Below are positions 44,747 to 54,512 of a stretch of DNA of 64,000 bases, in pieces. Position numbers and translations under genes: made by a program. The notes below the pieces were generated by a model, which saw only the letters and a program-made list of their open reading frames with translations, made no database searches and was not told the DNA's origin. Every line of letters starts with the position of its first letter. The first letter of the stretch is position 1. Source of the stretch: Oceaniferula marina (GTDB taxonomy: Bacteria; Verrucomicrobiota; Verrucomicrobiia; Verrucomicrobiales; Akkermansiaceae); the NCBI RefSeq assembly GCF_013391475.1, contig NZ_JACBAZ010000002.1:409104-473103 (forward strand), in the 5' to 3' direction.

Positions 44747-46921
44747 ATGTTTTGGGGTTTACACGTATTGGATATTGTTGCGATCATTGTTTATTTTTCA
44801 GTGACCGTCTGGATTGGTTATCGCGCGGCTAAGAAAGTAAAGAATCAAGAGGACTATTTCCTGGGGGGGCGGAATTTTGGTAAGTGGATTCAAACGTTTG
44901 CTGCATTTGGTCAGGGTACGAGTGCCGAGAGTGTGGTGACGACCACAGCGGGTACGGGTAAGAATGGAGCGGCAGGGGGTTGGCTGGTGATGGCGCCCGG
45001 GGTGCTGTGTTTGCCCTTTTTATGGTTTACGCCACTCATTCTCCGAAGGATGCGGTTATTAAATATGGCGGACTTTTTTGTGGACCGCTATCAATCCAAA
45101 GGAATGGCTGCCTTTTACGCGGTGACGCAGGCCATTTTCTTTATGTTGGTCGCTGCAATGGGCTTTAAGGCTATGACTGCGACCATTTCGGCGATTGCGG
45201 TGAAGCCCGCGACGGAGTTAAGCCAAGTGGAGCGTGTCGAGCACGACCGGGCCGTCAAGTGGATGGAATTGGAACAATCTCCGGCGTCTGCATTGAACCA
45301 AGCGGAGCTTGAACTGCTTGATCAATTGCGGATGGAAAAACCCCAGCGTGAGTTCAGCTATATTAATTCGAACTGGCTGATGATCGGCGTCGCGATCGTT
45401 GTTTTGCTGTATGCTGTGGCGGGCGGTTTGGAAGCCGCATTTGTCACGGATATGATTCAGGGGATCTTTATTCTTCTACTGACGATTATTCTCATTCCCT
45501 TTGCCTGGACAAAAATCGTTGCTCAAACCGGGGTTTCACCATTCACGGCAATGCACACGCACTTGCCGAATTCGATGCTGGAGTTGTTCGGTTCACCTCG
45601 TTTGGCTGATCTGACTTGGTATTACCTGCTGGTGTTTTCGATTGTCGCGGGATTGAACATCATTGCTCCGGCGAACCAGATGACGGCATGCGGATCAGCC
45701 AAGGATGACACCACAGCGCGGGTTGGATTTTTTACCGGGATTGTGATCAAGCGTTTTTGTAATGTGATTTGGATTTTTATCGGGATGTTGACGGTGATTC
45801 TGTATGGAACCACGGTTCAGGACCCTGATTTTATTTGGGGGCATACAACCAGAGATTTGCTTGGTGGCTTGGGGATTGGCTTGGTCGGCTTGATGATTGC
45901 TTGTCTGATGGCAGCGCTGATGAGCACGGCAGACGCCTTGATGCTGACCACTTCTTCCTTGCTGACCAATAATGTTTACAGGCTGTTTGTGCCAAACAAG
46001 GAGGATGCACATTATTTGTTTGTGGGTCGGATTTTATGTGCCCTCTACATCGTGGGTGGGGTGGCGATTGCGATGGTGTCGGGCGGCATTATGGAAATGT
46101 TCCTCTACATGGCCGTTTTTAATGCCGTGGTGGCTGCTGCCATCTGGATGGGGCTTTTATGGCGACGCGCAAATGCACCTGCTGCGTGGGGTTCGATGGT
46201 GGTTACTTTTATGATGATTCTCGCCTTGCCTGCCGGACTGGGAATGTTGCCTGGAGTTCGCAGTTGCGAGGCATTTCATCTGCAGACAGACGCCGCCGAA
46301 ATTACCAGCCAATACACAGCTTCAGAAGGTGATGTGAAGAGAAGACAAGCGCAAATCGAGGAGTGGCATAAACAGGATGGTCTCGGGAAAGCCTCCGGTG
46401 TGTGTCTCGAACCTTTAAAGAATGGGGAGTCGTTTGAAGATGTCCATGTCATTCCGGCGAGTCCCATCTTTTGGGGTGAGTTGGTCAAGGGTGAGGACGG
46501 TGAAGTGTTAGGAGATGGGTTTTTCAATATTGAGCTTCTGGCGATTCATTCGTTAGGCTTTGATTTGAGTAAGAATACATCATCACAGAATAAAACTCTG
46601 GCGATGTCCCTCAAGTTTTTTGTGCCATTCGGAGTGCTTATTCTGATAGGGTTGCTGACCAAACCTCAAGATTCGCGAGTTCTCGACCTCTTTTATGCCA
46701 AGTTGCGCACCCCCGTATCCAGCGATCATGAGGAAGACGCGAGGCGGATGGCTCTCACAACCGAAAACCCGGCACGTTTTGATCACGATCGTTTGTTCCC
46801 TTCAGGTAACTGGGAAATGCGCCGCTGGAACAAGGAAGACTGGATCGGGATCGCTTACTCGGTTCTTGCGATCGTTGGTGTGATCGGCTTGCTCTGGGGT
46901 ATGCTGAGTATCGGCCAATAG
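44747..46921 (+). CDS. Sodium:solute symporter with enlarged soluble loops
   Basis: A 724-residue SSS-family transporter. Core features are VWIGYRAAKKVKNQEDYFLGG, FAAFGQGTSAESVV (sodium-site region), YAVAGGLEAAFVTDMIQG and LMAALMSTADALMLTTSSLL. Typical members are 480-560 residues. Here there is an extra hydrophilic loop at about residues 150-205 and a second of ~100 residues around 510-615, before the last helices. It probably imports a sugar or sugar acid with Na+. Its position directly before intracellular GH2 and GH36 genes suggests it takes up oligosaccharides or sugars from the same glycan. Start ATG 44747. Confidence 0.88.
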   Translation: MFWGLHVLDIVAIIVYFSVTVWIGYRAAKKVKNQEDYFLGGRNFGKWIQTFAAFGQGTSAESVVTTTAGTGKNGAAGGWLVMAPGVLCLPFLWFTPLILRRMRLLNMADFFVDRYQSKGMAAFYAVTQAIFFMLVAAMGFKAMTATISAIAVKPATELSQVERVEHDRAVKWMELEQSPASALNQAELELLDQLRMEKPQREFSYINSNWLMIGVAIVVLLYAVAGGLEAAFVTDMIQGIFILLLTIILIPFAWTKIVAQTGVSPFTAMHTHLPNSMLELFGSPRLADLTWYYLLVFSIVAGLNIIAPANQMTACGSAKDDTTARVGFFTGIVIKRFCNVIWIFIGMLTVILYGTTVQDPDFIWGHTTRDLLGGLGIGLVGLMIACLMAALMSTADALMLTTSSLLTNNVYRLFVPNKEDAHYLFVGRILCALYIVGGVAIAMVSGGIMEMFLYMAVFNAVVAAAIWMGLLWRRANAPAAWGSMVVTFMMILALPAGLGMLPGVRSCEAFHLQTDAAEITSQYTASEGDVKRRQAQIEEWHKQDGLGKASGVCLEPLKNGESFEDVHVIPASPIFWGELVKGEDGEVLGDGFFNIELLAIHSLGFDLSKNTSSQNKTLAMSLKFFVPFGVLILIGLLTKPQDSRVLDLFYAKLRTPVSSDHEEDARRMALTTENPARFDHDRLFPSGNWEMRRWNKEDWIGIAYSVLAIVGVIGLLWGMLSIGQ

Positions 46922-46989
46922 ACACATGGAGTGGCGGATTTGATGCCGCGCTTGAGCCCTTTTACGATAATTTTAAAACCAAGATATAA

Positions 46990-49900
46990 ATGACCACGGA
47001 CAATAATGATTTTTTTGCTCATGTCGCCAGCCGCGATAATCAGAGGGTAACTCAGGATTTGTATGAGCCTCAACCTCCTGTGTTAGATCGAGTGGGTATC
47101 CCTGCACATCCTTCGCCAAGTGCGGCCCCAGCTTATGAAACTATTCAGGATGAATTCCAGCTCAAGCATGAGCTCAAGCTTCTCCGAGCCAAAATGCTTC
47201 CTTTTATGCAGAATCATGCGCCGGAGTTGCCTCGCTACAGAAAGTCGCTGAATCTTTCCGCGTTCGACTGGCGTGAAGAGTGTGAGGCTGACAAGGCTGA
47301 CTTCGTTGATCAGGTGATCAATGGTCAGGGTGAGTGGGAGAAAGTGACCATTCCCCATTATGGTCCTCCAATGGGTAAGGCCACAACCTTCTACCGGACA
47401 ACCGTAGAGATGGATGCCGAGGATCTTGCCATTGGCAGCACCTTTCTGTGTTTTAAGGGAGTGGATTATGAAGCCCATGTCTATCTGAATGGTGCCTATG
47501 TCGGTAGCCATGAGGGATTTTTCGCACCGTTTGAGTTGGATGTCAGTAAATGGGCGCGTGCGGGTGAGAATGTGCTGCTTGTTCGGGTCGACAACGATGC
47601 GATTAACATGGGGAACCGATCATGGGGAAATCCCGAGTGGGAAGGTGATAAAATTTACGGCGCGACAGGTCCGGGGTGGGACGATCCAAACGGAGGCTGG
47701 CACCACTGCCCTCCGGGGATGGGGATCTATCAGGATGTAAAGGTGGAGTTTCGTCCGACGGTATTTATCCATGATCTTTACGTGCGGCCGCTCGTCGAGC
47801 AGAGCAGCGTGGAGCTGTGGGTTGAGGTTTATAATACAGAGTCGACAGCAAGGCATCTGGATCTGCAATACAGCATTCACGGCAAGAACTTCAAGCAGGA
47901 GAACATCGCCGAGGGAACGTATGCCCCGGTGGTTCGGAATCAGCCTGGCTTCGGAGACATGGTGAAGCCAAACGACCACAAGCTGTTGCCGATGATGTGT
48001 GGTTCCGGGGTGAACTATTTCAAGATTGAAGTTTCCTTGCCGGACGTTCGTAGGTGGACCTTGGAGCAGCCGTGGCTGTATCAATTACACCTTACACTCA
48101 CAGACCAGCAGGGAGAGACTGCCGTGGACAGTGCAAGCCAGCATTTTGGGATGCGTACTTTTTGTTCAGATGAGGAACAGGAGCCCAAAGGCCGTATGTT
48201 CTTTAATGACGAGGAGATTCGTCTCAGGGGAACCAACACCATGGGGCACCTTCAACAATGTGTCATCAAAAAGGATTGGGATCAGTTGATCGACGATATT
48301 CTGCTCGCAAAACTGTGTAACATGAACTTCTTCCGGATGACGCAGCGTCCTGTGCAGCCGGAGATCTATGAGCATTTTGATCAACTGGGTATTTTGTCTC
48401 AGAGTGATTTTCCGATGTTTGGAAATTTGCGTAGAAACCAATATGACGAGGCTCTACGTCAGGTCCGCGAGATGGAGCGATTGCTTCGTTCCCATCCTTC
48501 TTGTGTGATCATCAGCTATATGAATGAGCCGTTTCCGAACGGGGACTCCAAACCCCACCGTAATCTTGATTTTGAGGAGATGCGAGCATGGTATGACATG
48601 GCGGATCAGGTGGTTCGCCAGGCCAATCCGGACCGGGTGATCAAAGCGGTGGACGGGGATTATGATCCACCGTCGCCGGGGATTGCCGACCGCCATTGCT
48701 ACAATATGTGGTATGGCAATCATGGGATTGATTTTGGCAAGATGCATCGTGGATTTTGGCAGGTGAGTAAAAAAGGTTGGGCCCATGGATGTGGAGAGTT
48801 TGGTGTCGAGGGACTGGACTCCGAAGAAGTCATGAATGCCCATTATCCCGCTGCATGGATGGAGGCTGTTGATGGCGATGGCAACTGGGTGCCTGACCCT
48901 ATTCCTTATAATCAGACACACAAGTTTCACCATCTCTGGTATGAAACACCGAAAGGTGGGGCTCCGGCGTGGGTGGCAAAAAGCCATGATTTCCAAGCAA
49001 TGGCGTTACGCCATATCGGGGAGTCGTTCCGGCGTGATAACCTCTGTGTGACTTGTGCTGTGCACTTATTTATTGATGCCTTCCCGTCGAATTGGATGAA
49101 GACCATCATGGACTATCACCGTAAACCCAAAGGCGGGTATTTTGGTATCAGAGAAGCTTTTTCTCCTTTGGCCGTCAGCCTGCGCACGGATCGATTCTCG
49201 TTCTATGCTGGAGAAGCATGTTCTATGGAAGCTTGGGTTGCCAATGATACGGCACTGAATGGTGATGGCTATCGCCTGCACTATCAAGTCGTCAATGTTG
49301 ATGGTGAATTGTTAGCCTCAGGTGGTCAGCCGCTATGCCTGCAAGCTTGCAAGGCAAACTATGAGGGTGATGTGCAATTTGAGGTGCCAAGTGAGATCGG
49401 CGAGCGTGCTGAAGTTCGGGTTCTGTTGACCTTGGTTGACCCGGATGGCAAGGCCGTGCATCAGTGTTCTCAACCATTGGTGGTCATGCCTAAGCCAAGT
49501 TTGGAAACATTGAATTTGTATTATCTCTCCGGTGGCGAGGACCTTGAAGGACAGCGTATTCTTGAGGCTCTCGGTGTTCAGTCTACCAAATCTATCAGCG
49601 AAGCTGAAACCATCTTGGTCGATTCGCTTGAGGTGTATCAGGCTCATGAGGAGTCGTTGCTTAAGGAAGCGCATTCTGGGAAGCGGCTGGTTCTATTGTC
49701 GCTTCCCTCAGGAGAACACCAGATCGCAGGGCTAGATATCGAAATTATGTCCGCCGGCATGGCGGAGCGTCACACGGTTTCCAGAGACACGGGGCATTCG
49801 GTGGTTGCAGGGCTTGCGGAAAACGATATGCGATTCTGGTATGATGAGGACAAGGGCTACATCACGCCATTCTGCCGGAACGTGATCAGCCCTCATGCCG

Positions 49901-50136
49901 GGATCAAACCCATGTTGGTTTCAGCTACGGGAACGAGTGGGCATGGCGGTGTCGAAGAATGGACATCGGTGTTGGTTGCCGGTGAAATCGAATATGGCGA
50001 AGGATCGATCTATTTGAATCAGATCGACCTAGGCAATCGACTGAAAACCAATTGTGCCGCAGGAACATTCGCTGCCGCACTTTTATCCATACGTCAGGTG
50101 AAAAAGAGCCCCGATCCTCAAGGGTGCCTTGTATAG
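46990..50136 (+). CDS. GH2-family glycosidase
   Basis: A 1048-residue enzyme of the beta-galactosidase/beta-glucuronidase/beta-mannosidase family. The N-terminal sugar-binding domain is seen in FYRTTVEMDAEDLAIGSTFL, CFKGVDYEAHVYLNGAYVG and HEGFFAPFELDVSKW. It is followed by an immunoglobulin-like domain and the TIM barrel (RLRGTNTMGHL, IISYMNEPFPNG). The acid/base is E513 (NEP) and the nucleophile candidate is E603 (CGEFGVEG). About 300 residues of additional C-terminal domains follow. No signal peptide is visible, so it is probably cytosolic and acts on imported oligosaccharides. Exact specificity is unknown. It starts 68 bases after the symporter. Confidence 0.9.
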   Translation: MTTDNNDFFAHVASRDNQRVTQDLYEPQPPVLDRVGIPAHPSPSAAPAYETIQDEFQLKHELKLLRAKMLPFMQNHAPELPRYRKSLNLSAFDWREECEADKADFVDQVINGQGEWEKVTIPHYGPPMGKATTFYRTTVEMDAEDLAIGSTFLCFKGVDYEAHVYLNGAYVGSHEGFFAPFELDVSKWARAGENVLLVRVDNDAINMGNRSWGNPEWEGDKIYGATGPGWDDPNGGWHHCPPGMGIYQDVKVEFRPTVFIHDLYVRPLVEQSSVELWVEVYNTESTARHLDLQYSIHGKNFKQENIAEGTYAPVVRNQPGFGDMVKPNDHKLLPMMCGSGVNYFKIEVSLPDVRRWTLEQPWLYQLHLTLTDQQGETAVDSASQHFGMRTFCSDEEQEPKGRMFFNDEEIRLRGTNTMGHLQQCVIKKDWDQLIDDILLAKLCNMNFFRMTQRPVQPEIYEHFDQLGILSQSDFPMFGNLRRNQYDEALRQVREMERLLRSHPSCVIISYMNEPFPNGDSKPHRNLDFEEMRAWYDMADQVVRQANPDRVIKAVDGDYDPPSPGIADRHCYNMWYGNHGIDFGKMHRGFWQVSKKGWAHGCGEFGVEGLDSEEVMNAHYPAAWMEAVDGDGNWVPDPIPYNQTHKFHHLWYETPKGGAPAWVAKSHDFQAMALRHIGESFRRDNLCVTCAVHLFIDAFPSNWMKTIMDYHRKPKGGYFGIREAFSPLAVSLRTDRFSFYAGEACSMEAWVANDTALNGDGYRLHYQVVNVDGELLASGGQPLCLQACKANYEGDVQFEVPSEIGERAEVRVLLTLVDPDGKAVHQCSQPLVVMPKPSLETLNLYYLSGGEDLEGQRILEALGVQSTKSISEAETILVDSLEVYQAHEESLLKEAHSGKRLVLLSLPSGEHQIAGLDIEIMSAGMAERHTVSRDTGHSVVAGLAENDMRFWYDEDKGYITPFCRNVISPHAGIKPMLVSATGTSGHGGVEEWTSVLVAGEIEYGEGSIYLNQIDLGNRLKTNCAAGTFAAALLSIRQVKKSPDPQGCLV

Positions 50137-50174
50137 AAGGTTTTATTATTAGTTAGAAATTAATTCTTAAGAAG

Positions 50175-52448
50175 ATGATCAAATCAGAAAATCCAGGAGC
50201 CAAGTGGTTTCTACGTTTGGCCGCCGCGTTTGTGTTTCAGACGGTAGCGCTTGGTGTCGATGCCTCACCGGAGGAACTCGACCGTTTTACGGTGCATTGG
50301 CAAAGCCCGAGTAAGAATGACAGTGGGACGATGCCGATCGGTAATGGGGATCTTGCCGCCAACGTGTGGGTTGAGCCGAGTGGTGACTTGCTCTTTTACC
50401 TGAGTAAGTCGGACGCATGGAGTGGTAATGGGCGCTTGCTCAAATTAGGCAAGGTGCGTTTGAAGCTGGAGCCGGGGCTGATTGCCAAAGATGCCGTGTT
50501 TTCCCAGAAGCTGGATTTGGCGACGGGCACGATCCGCATTCAGACAAGGGGCGTGAACATTGCTTTTTGGATCGATGCACACCGTCCCCTTGTGCATGTT
50601 GAAGTCGATAGCGAGAAAGAGCATCATGCTGCCGTTACCTTTGAACCGTGGAGAACCAAACAGCGAGTCCTCAAGGGGAAGGAAACCCATAGTGCTTATG
50701 GTCTTCTCAAAGGGCCTCCCGTAACCGTGGAACCCGACAAGGTCCTGCCATCGAAGAACCATAGCATCCGCTGGTTTCACCGGAATCAAAAGTCTTGTTA
50801 TGATGTGACATTGAAAAATCAGCATCTGGGTCATCTGATAGAAAAGTATCCGGATCCGCTGATGGGCCGCACCTTTGGAGGTATGATTCACGCGAGAGGC
50901 ATGGTGCAGAGGGATGATCGGACGCTGGCGACAAAAAATCCGGTGAAACAACTCCATCTGCAGATTCATGCTCTGACGGCCCAGACAGAAACCGAACAAG
51001 AGTGGCTGGATCAGTTGACCAAGCGTAAATCTGAACACGACGCGAAACCCTTGGCTGAGGCTCGCCAAGCGCATCAGGCGTGGTGGAAGCAGTTTTGGAA
51101 TCGTAGCTGGATCTACATTTCTGAGACGGGAGCTGAGGAAAAACAGCCAAACCCATCCAGTGATGCTTACCGGGTGACACAGGCGTATGTGTTGCAGCGG
51201 TGGATCAATGCCTGTGCGGGTAGGGGCAAGTTTCCGATCAAGTTCAATGGTTCGCTCTTTACGGTCACAGGTAAGGACGGAGGAACCTGGGATCCTGATT
51301 ACCGGCGGTGGGGTGGATGCTACTGGTGGCAGAATACCCGCTTGCCGTATTGGTCGATGTTGAGCTCCGGAGACTTTGACATGATGCAACCACTTTGGCA
51401 GCAATACACGAGGGTTTTGCCACTACTCAAAGACAGGGTGAAGGCCTATTACAAACATGACGGTGCTTATTTTTCAGAAACCATGTATTTCTGGGGGACG
51501 TTCAACAACGCCAATTTTGGTTGGGGCAACCCAGATGTTCATACGGAGAACAAATACGTTCGGCGCTATTGGCAGAGTGGGATTGAATTGACCATGATGA
51601 TGCTCGATTATTACGACCACACAAGGGACGATGCCTTTGTTAAACAGGCGATCATTCCTGTGGGTGAGGCCGTAACCACTTTTTATGATGAGCACTACAA
51701 ACGGGGTGAAGACGGGAAAATTCTGTTTGATCCGGCTCAGAGTTTGGAAACCTGGCAAAAGTCAAAAAATCCAACGCCGGTCATCGTTGGTCTGAAAGTG
51801 GTCATCGGTCGGTTGTTAGCCTTGGACCATGGGCTGACTTCTGTCGATCAGCGAAAGAGGTGGGAAAGTATTTTGAATGCCCTTCCTGAGATTCCTACCA
51901 AGAAGCAGGGCGGCAAGGAATGGATCCTTCCCGGGGAAACCTATTCACATAAGCAGAACACGGAAAACACCGAACTCTACGCAATTTTCCCTTATCGATA
52001 TTATGGGTTGCATCAAAAGGATTTGGATGTCGCCAAAGAAACGTGGCGCCGCCGTCAGATCAAACGGACCGGCGGGTGGTCACAGGATGCGATCAAAGCC
52101 GGATTGCTTGGACTGTCTAAGGAGGCGAAAGGGTATATTGTGAGCAATGCGAAAAGAAAGCATTCGGGGAGCCGTTTCCCCGCATTCTGGGGGCCGAACT
52201 TCGATTGGATCCCGGACCAGGATCATGGCACGGTGACGATGACGGCCATTCAGCGTATGCTATTACAGACTGATGAGGAGGAAATCTATTTGATTCCGGC
52301 ATGGCCGGAGGGGTGGAATGCTTCTTTCAAGTTGCACGCACCGGACAATACCACGGTTGAAGCCTGCGTAAAGGACGGGAAAGTGACGCATCTCAAGGTG
52401 CAGCCCGAGTCGAGGAAGCAGGATGTGATCATCAAAAGCGCACAGTAG
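50175..52448 (+). CDS. Exported DUF5703 / (alpha/alpha)6-type glycosidase-like protein
   Basis: A 757-residue exported protein (signal sequence FLRLAAAFVFQTVALGVDA). The N-terminal beta-sandwich carries the DUF5703 pattern (DSGTMPIGNGDLAANVWVE, LSKSDAWSGNGRLLKLGKV). A long helical part follows, resembling the (alpha/alpha)6 barrel of GH95/GH65-type enzymes (QAYVLQRWINACAGRGKFPI, NTRLPYWSMLSSGDFDMM, NTENTELYAIFPYRYYG). It ends with a beta-rich domain. GH95 enzymes are alpha-L-fucosidases or galactosidases, so action on an alpha-linked sugar is a reasonable guess. No activity can be assigned with certainty. Likely periplasmic. Confidence 0.8.
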   Translation: MIKSENPGAKWFLRLAAAFVFQTVALGVDASPEELDRFTVHWQSPSKNDSGTMPIGNGDLAANVWVEPSGDLLFYLSKSDAWSGNGRLLKLGKVRLKLEPGLIAKDAVFSQKLDLATGTIRIQTRGVNIAFWIDAHRPLVHVEVDSEKEHHAAVTFEPWRTKQRVLKGKETHSAYGLLKGPPVTVEPDKVLPSKNHSIRWFHRNQKSCYDVTLKNQHLGHLIEKYPDPLMGRTFGGMIHARGMVQRDDRTLATKNPVKQLHLQIHALTAQTETEQEWLDQLTKRKSEHDAKPLAEARQAHQAWWKQFWNRSWIYISETGAEEKQPNPSSDAYRVTQAYVLQRWINACAGRGKFPIKFNGSLFTVTGKDGGTWDPDYRRWGGCYWWQNTRLPYWSMLSSGDFDMMQPLWQQYTRVLPLLKDRVKAYYKHDGAYFSETMYFWGTFNNANFGWGNPDVHTENKYVRRYWQSGIELTMMMLDYYDHTRDDAFVKQAIIPVGEAVTTFYDEHYKRGEDGKILFDPAQSLETWQKSKNPTPVIVGLKVVIGRLLALDHGLTSVDQRKRWESILNALPEIPTKKQGGKEWILPGETYSHKQNTENTELYAIFPYRYYGLHQKDLDVAKETWRRRQIKRTGGWSQDAIKAGLLGLSKEAKGYIVSNAKRKHSGSRFPAFWGPNFDWIPDQDHGTVTMTAIQRMLLQTDEEEIYLIPAWPEGWNASFKLHAPDNTTVEACVKDGKVTHLKVQPESRKQDVIIKSAQ

Positions 52449-52480
52449 TGTGCCCACATGGAAGAACGAAATAGATAGTG

Positions 52481-54460
52481 ATGACGAATCAAATGACTCC
52501 GGATCTCCAGATTGTAGTAGGCTCACATGGTATCGATGTGTCGTTGAAGTTTGCTGTGGAATCGGCGGATGCCGGTGCAGAGTGGGTGGAGCAGGGGAAA
52601 CGTTGGGTCTGTTTGTCCCCTCAACTTCACTGTGAAGTATGCTTGAGTCAGCTGGGTGACCATTGTGTCTATGAACTCCGGGTTTCCAACTGTGGAGATC
52701 GGCCTGTTGCGATTCAGGGTATGAGCCTGGGGCCGGATCGCGTGAAATGGACGCGTGGCTTGGACCAACCGCATGCACTTTATGCGTTGCATCCCCGGGT
52801 GACGGGTGTCAATGATTACGATGCGGATGAGGTGTTGGGCTTGCCCCCGCTTGCTGCATTACCGAAGGACGAGTGGCATGCCTTGAGTGAGCGCTGTGCC
52901 GAGTTGCCCCACCTTGAGGCTTTGGTTCTGACCGATGCTTGGGACCGCCCGTCCCTGGTCGAAGGCCCACTGAGCCAGAATCACGCGCATCAGCGGAAAC
53001 GGGTGCGCTGGACAGGGGCGGGTCAGATCGATTTCGAGAGCACCTATCGGTTTATGGGCATTCGCGAACGGGTCTTGGCTCCGGGAGAATCCATTGCCGA
53101 ATCAGGTTTTATCCAGTGTCTGCCGAATGGTGATTTGAACAACGCGCTGCGCGATTATTTGGATGCTTTGGTGGCATCCACTGGAACGCGAGCTCCTCTC
53201 AACCCGCTGGTTGATCAACGGTTCTTCTGCACTTGGAATAATTACATTTACTGGGAAGCGAATCAGGAAGAAATCCTGCCATCCGTTCGTAAGGTTAAAG
53301 AGAAGCTTCCGGCCGTGCAGTGGTATCTGCTCGATGACGGCTACATGGTTTCGCAAGGGTCATCCTCGAAGCTGGAGCGTAAGGAAAATGGTGAACGTAT
53401 CCATAGCCTGGAGCGGGAGTTGCCGTGGTTTCATCATTGCCCCGGGATATCGTTTCTTTTCGATGGTGGCGAGGGGGTTGATGATGAAAAATTTCCGGAC
53501 GGGTTGGACGGCTTCGCCCGCAAGGTGAAGAGCTTGGGTATGCGTCCGGGGATTTGGATCGGAATGGAGACCTCGCGTTACGCCCCAGTGGCGGTTAAGC
53601 ACCCGGATTGGTTTATTGATATCGGGCATGAGTCCCACCTGTTACCCGACTTGTCTGTTCCCGAGGTTCGAGTTCAGATGGAGAAGGCCTTTAGCATTTT
53701 GTTTCACGATTGGGGGTTTGAGGCGGTGAAGATTGATTTTGTTACGCATCTAACTGATCACCCGAAGTTGAATTACCGATACCAGGAGAAGAGCGGGGCG
53801 GAGTTGAGGCGGTGGTTGTTTTCCACTGTGCGGGAGTATCTGCCCGAGGATGGATTTATTTCACTCGCCTGCTGGCTTTGTATGGGGTCTCCTTGGATTG
53901 CCCCCTGGGTGGATAGTTATCGGGACTCGATGGATGCCCGCGATGGCAATTGGCAAACCGTGCTGAGCAATGTGCGTTGGAGTATCCTACCAGCTCTGAG
54001 TGGTGGCTCCGGTCAGCCGATTCCCGATGCTGATAGCGTGAGTGTTTTCAAGGGGCTGGAGAAACAAGCCATGCAAACCTGGGTGAACTATGCGCGTGTC
54101 GGAGGCATGGTGCTTGAGGCGGGAGGTGATCTCTTGCGTTGGAGCGACAAAGAGGCGGCGCAGGTCAATGATAGCCTTATCGACGGGCAAGCGGGTGGTC
54201 GGGTATATTTTGCGGATACAACGTTTTGGTCACGCGATGGACTACCATGTGCCAGCTACCGTGCGCTTGATGATGAGAGCTACATCCTCGGACTCTATAA
54301 CTGGCAGGATCATGAGACGAACGTCAGCCCCGATTGGGTCGGTCCTATTGGAGCATGCTCAAAATTCATCTCACTGCTAACCGAGGAGGTGCTTTCACGT
54401 GATGATCTTACCCATTATCGACTACCTGCACGCGGTAGCGCCCTCTTTCGTGCAATCTAA
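52481..54460 (+). CDS. GH36-like alpha-galactosidase-type glycosidase
   Basis: A 659-residue protein with the clan GH-D barrel signature: WYLLDDGYMVSQ, MRPGIWIGMETSRYAP, then the nucleophile D419 in AVKIDFVTH and the acid/base region DSYRDSMDARDG about 60 residues later. An N-terminal beta domain (to about 230) and a short C-terminal beta domain complete the fold. It lacks a signal peptide. GTG 52478 directly precedes ATG 52481, and the ATG was preferred. It is probably an alpha-galactosidase or relative acting on imported sugar chains; GH27/GH31-clan alternatives are less likely. It lies 32 bases after the DUF5703 gene. Confidence 0.85.
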   Translation: MTNQMTPDLQIVVGSHGIDVSLKFAVESADAGAEWVEQGKRWVCLSPQLHCEVCLSQLGDHCVYELRVSNCGDRPVAIQGMSLGPDRVKWTRGLDQPHALYALHPRVTGVNDYDADEVLGLPPLAALPKDEWHALSERCAELPHLEALVLTDAWDRPSLVEGPLSQNHAHQRKRVRWTGAGQIDFESTYRFMGIRERVLAPGESIAESGFIQCLPNGDLNNALRDYLDALVASTGTRAPLNPLVDQRFFCTWNNYIYWEANQEEILPSVRKVKEKLPAVQWYLLDDGYMVSQGSSSKLERKENGERIHSLERELPWFHHCPGISFLFDGGEGVDDEKFPDGLDGFARKVKSLGMRPGIWIGMETSRYAPVAVKHPDWFIDIGHESHLLPDLSVPEVRVQMEKAFSILFHDWGFEAVKIDFVTHLTDHPKLNYRYQEKSGAELRRWLFSTVREYLPEDGFISLACWLCMGSPWIAPWVDSYRDSMDARDGNWQTVLSNVRWSILPALSGGSGQPIPDADSVSVFKGLEKQAMQTWVNYARVGGMVLEAGGDLLRWSDKEAAQVNDSLIDGQAGGRVYFADTTFWSRDGLPCASYRALDDESYILGLYNWQDHETNVSPDWVGPIGACSKFISLLTEEVLSRDDLTHYRLPARGSALFRAI

Positions 54461-54512
54461 CTAAATTTTACAAATTGAATATTTAACAAACAACCCAAAC
54501 AACAGAGAAAAA

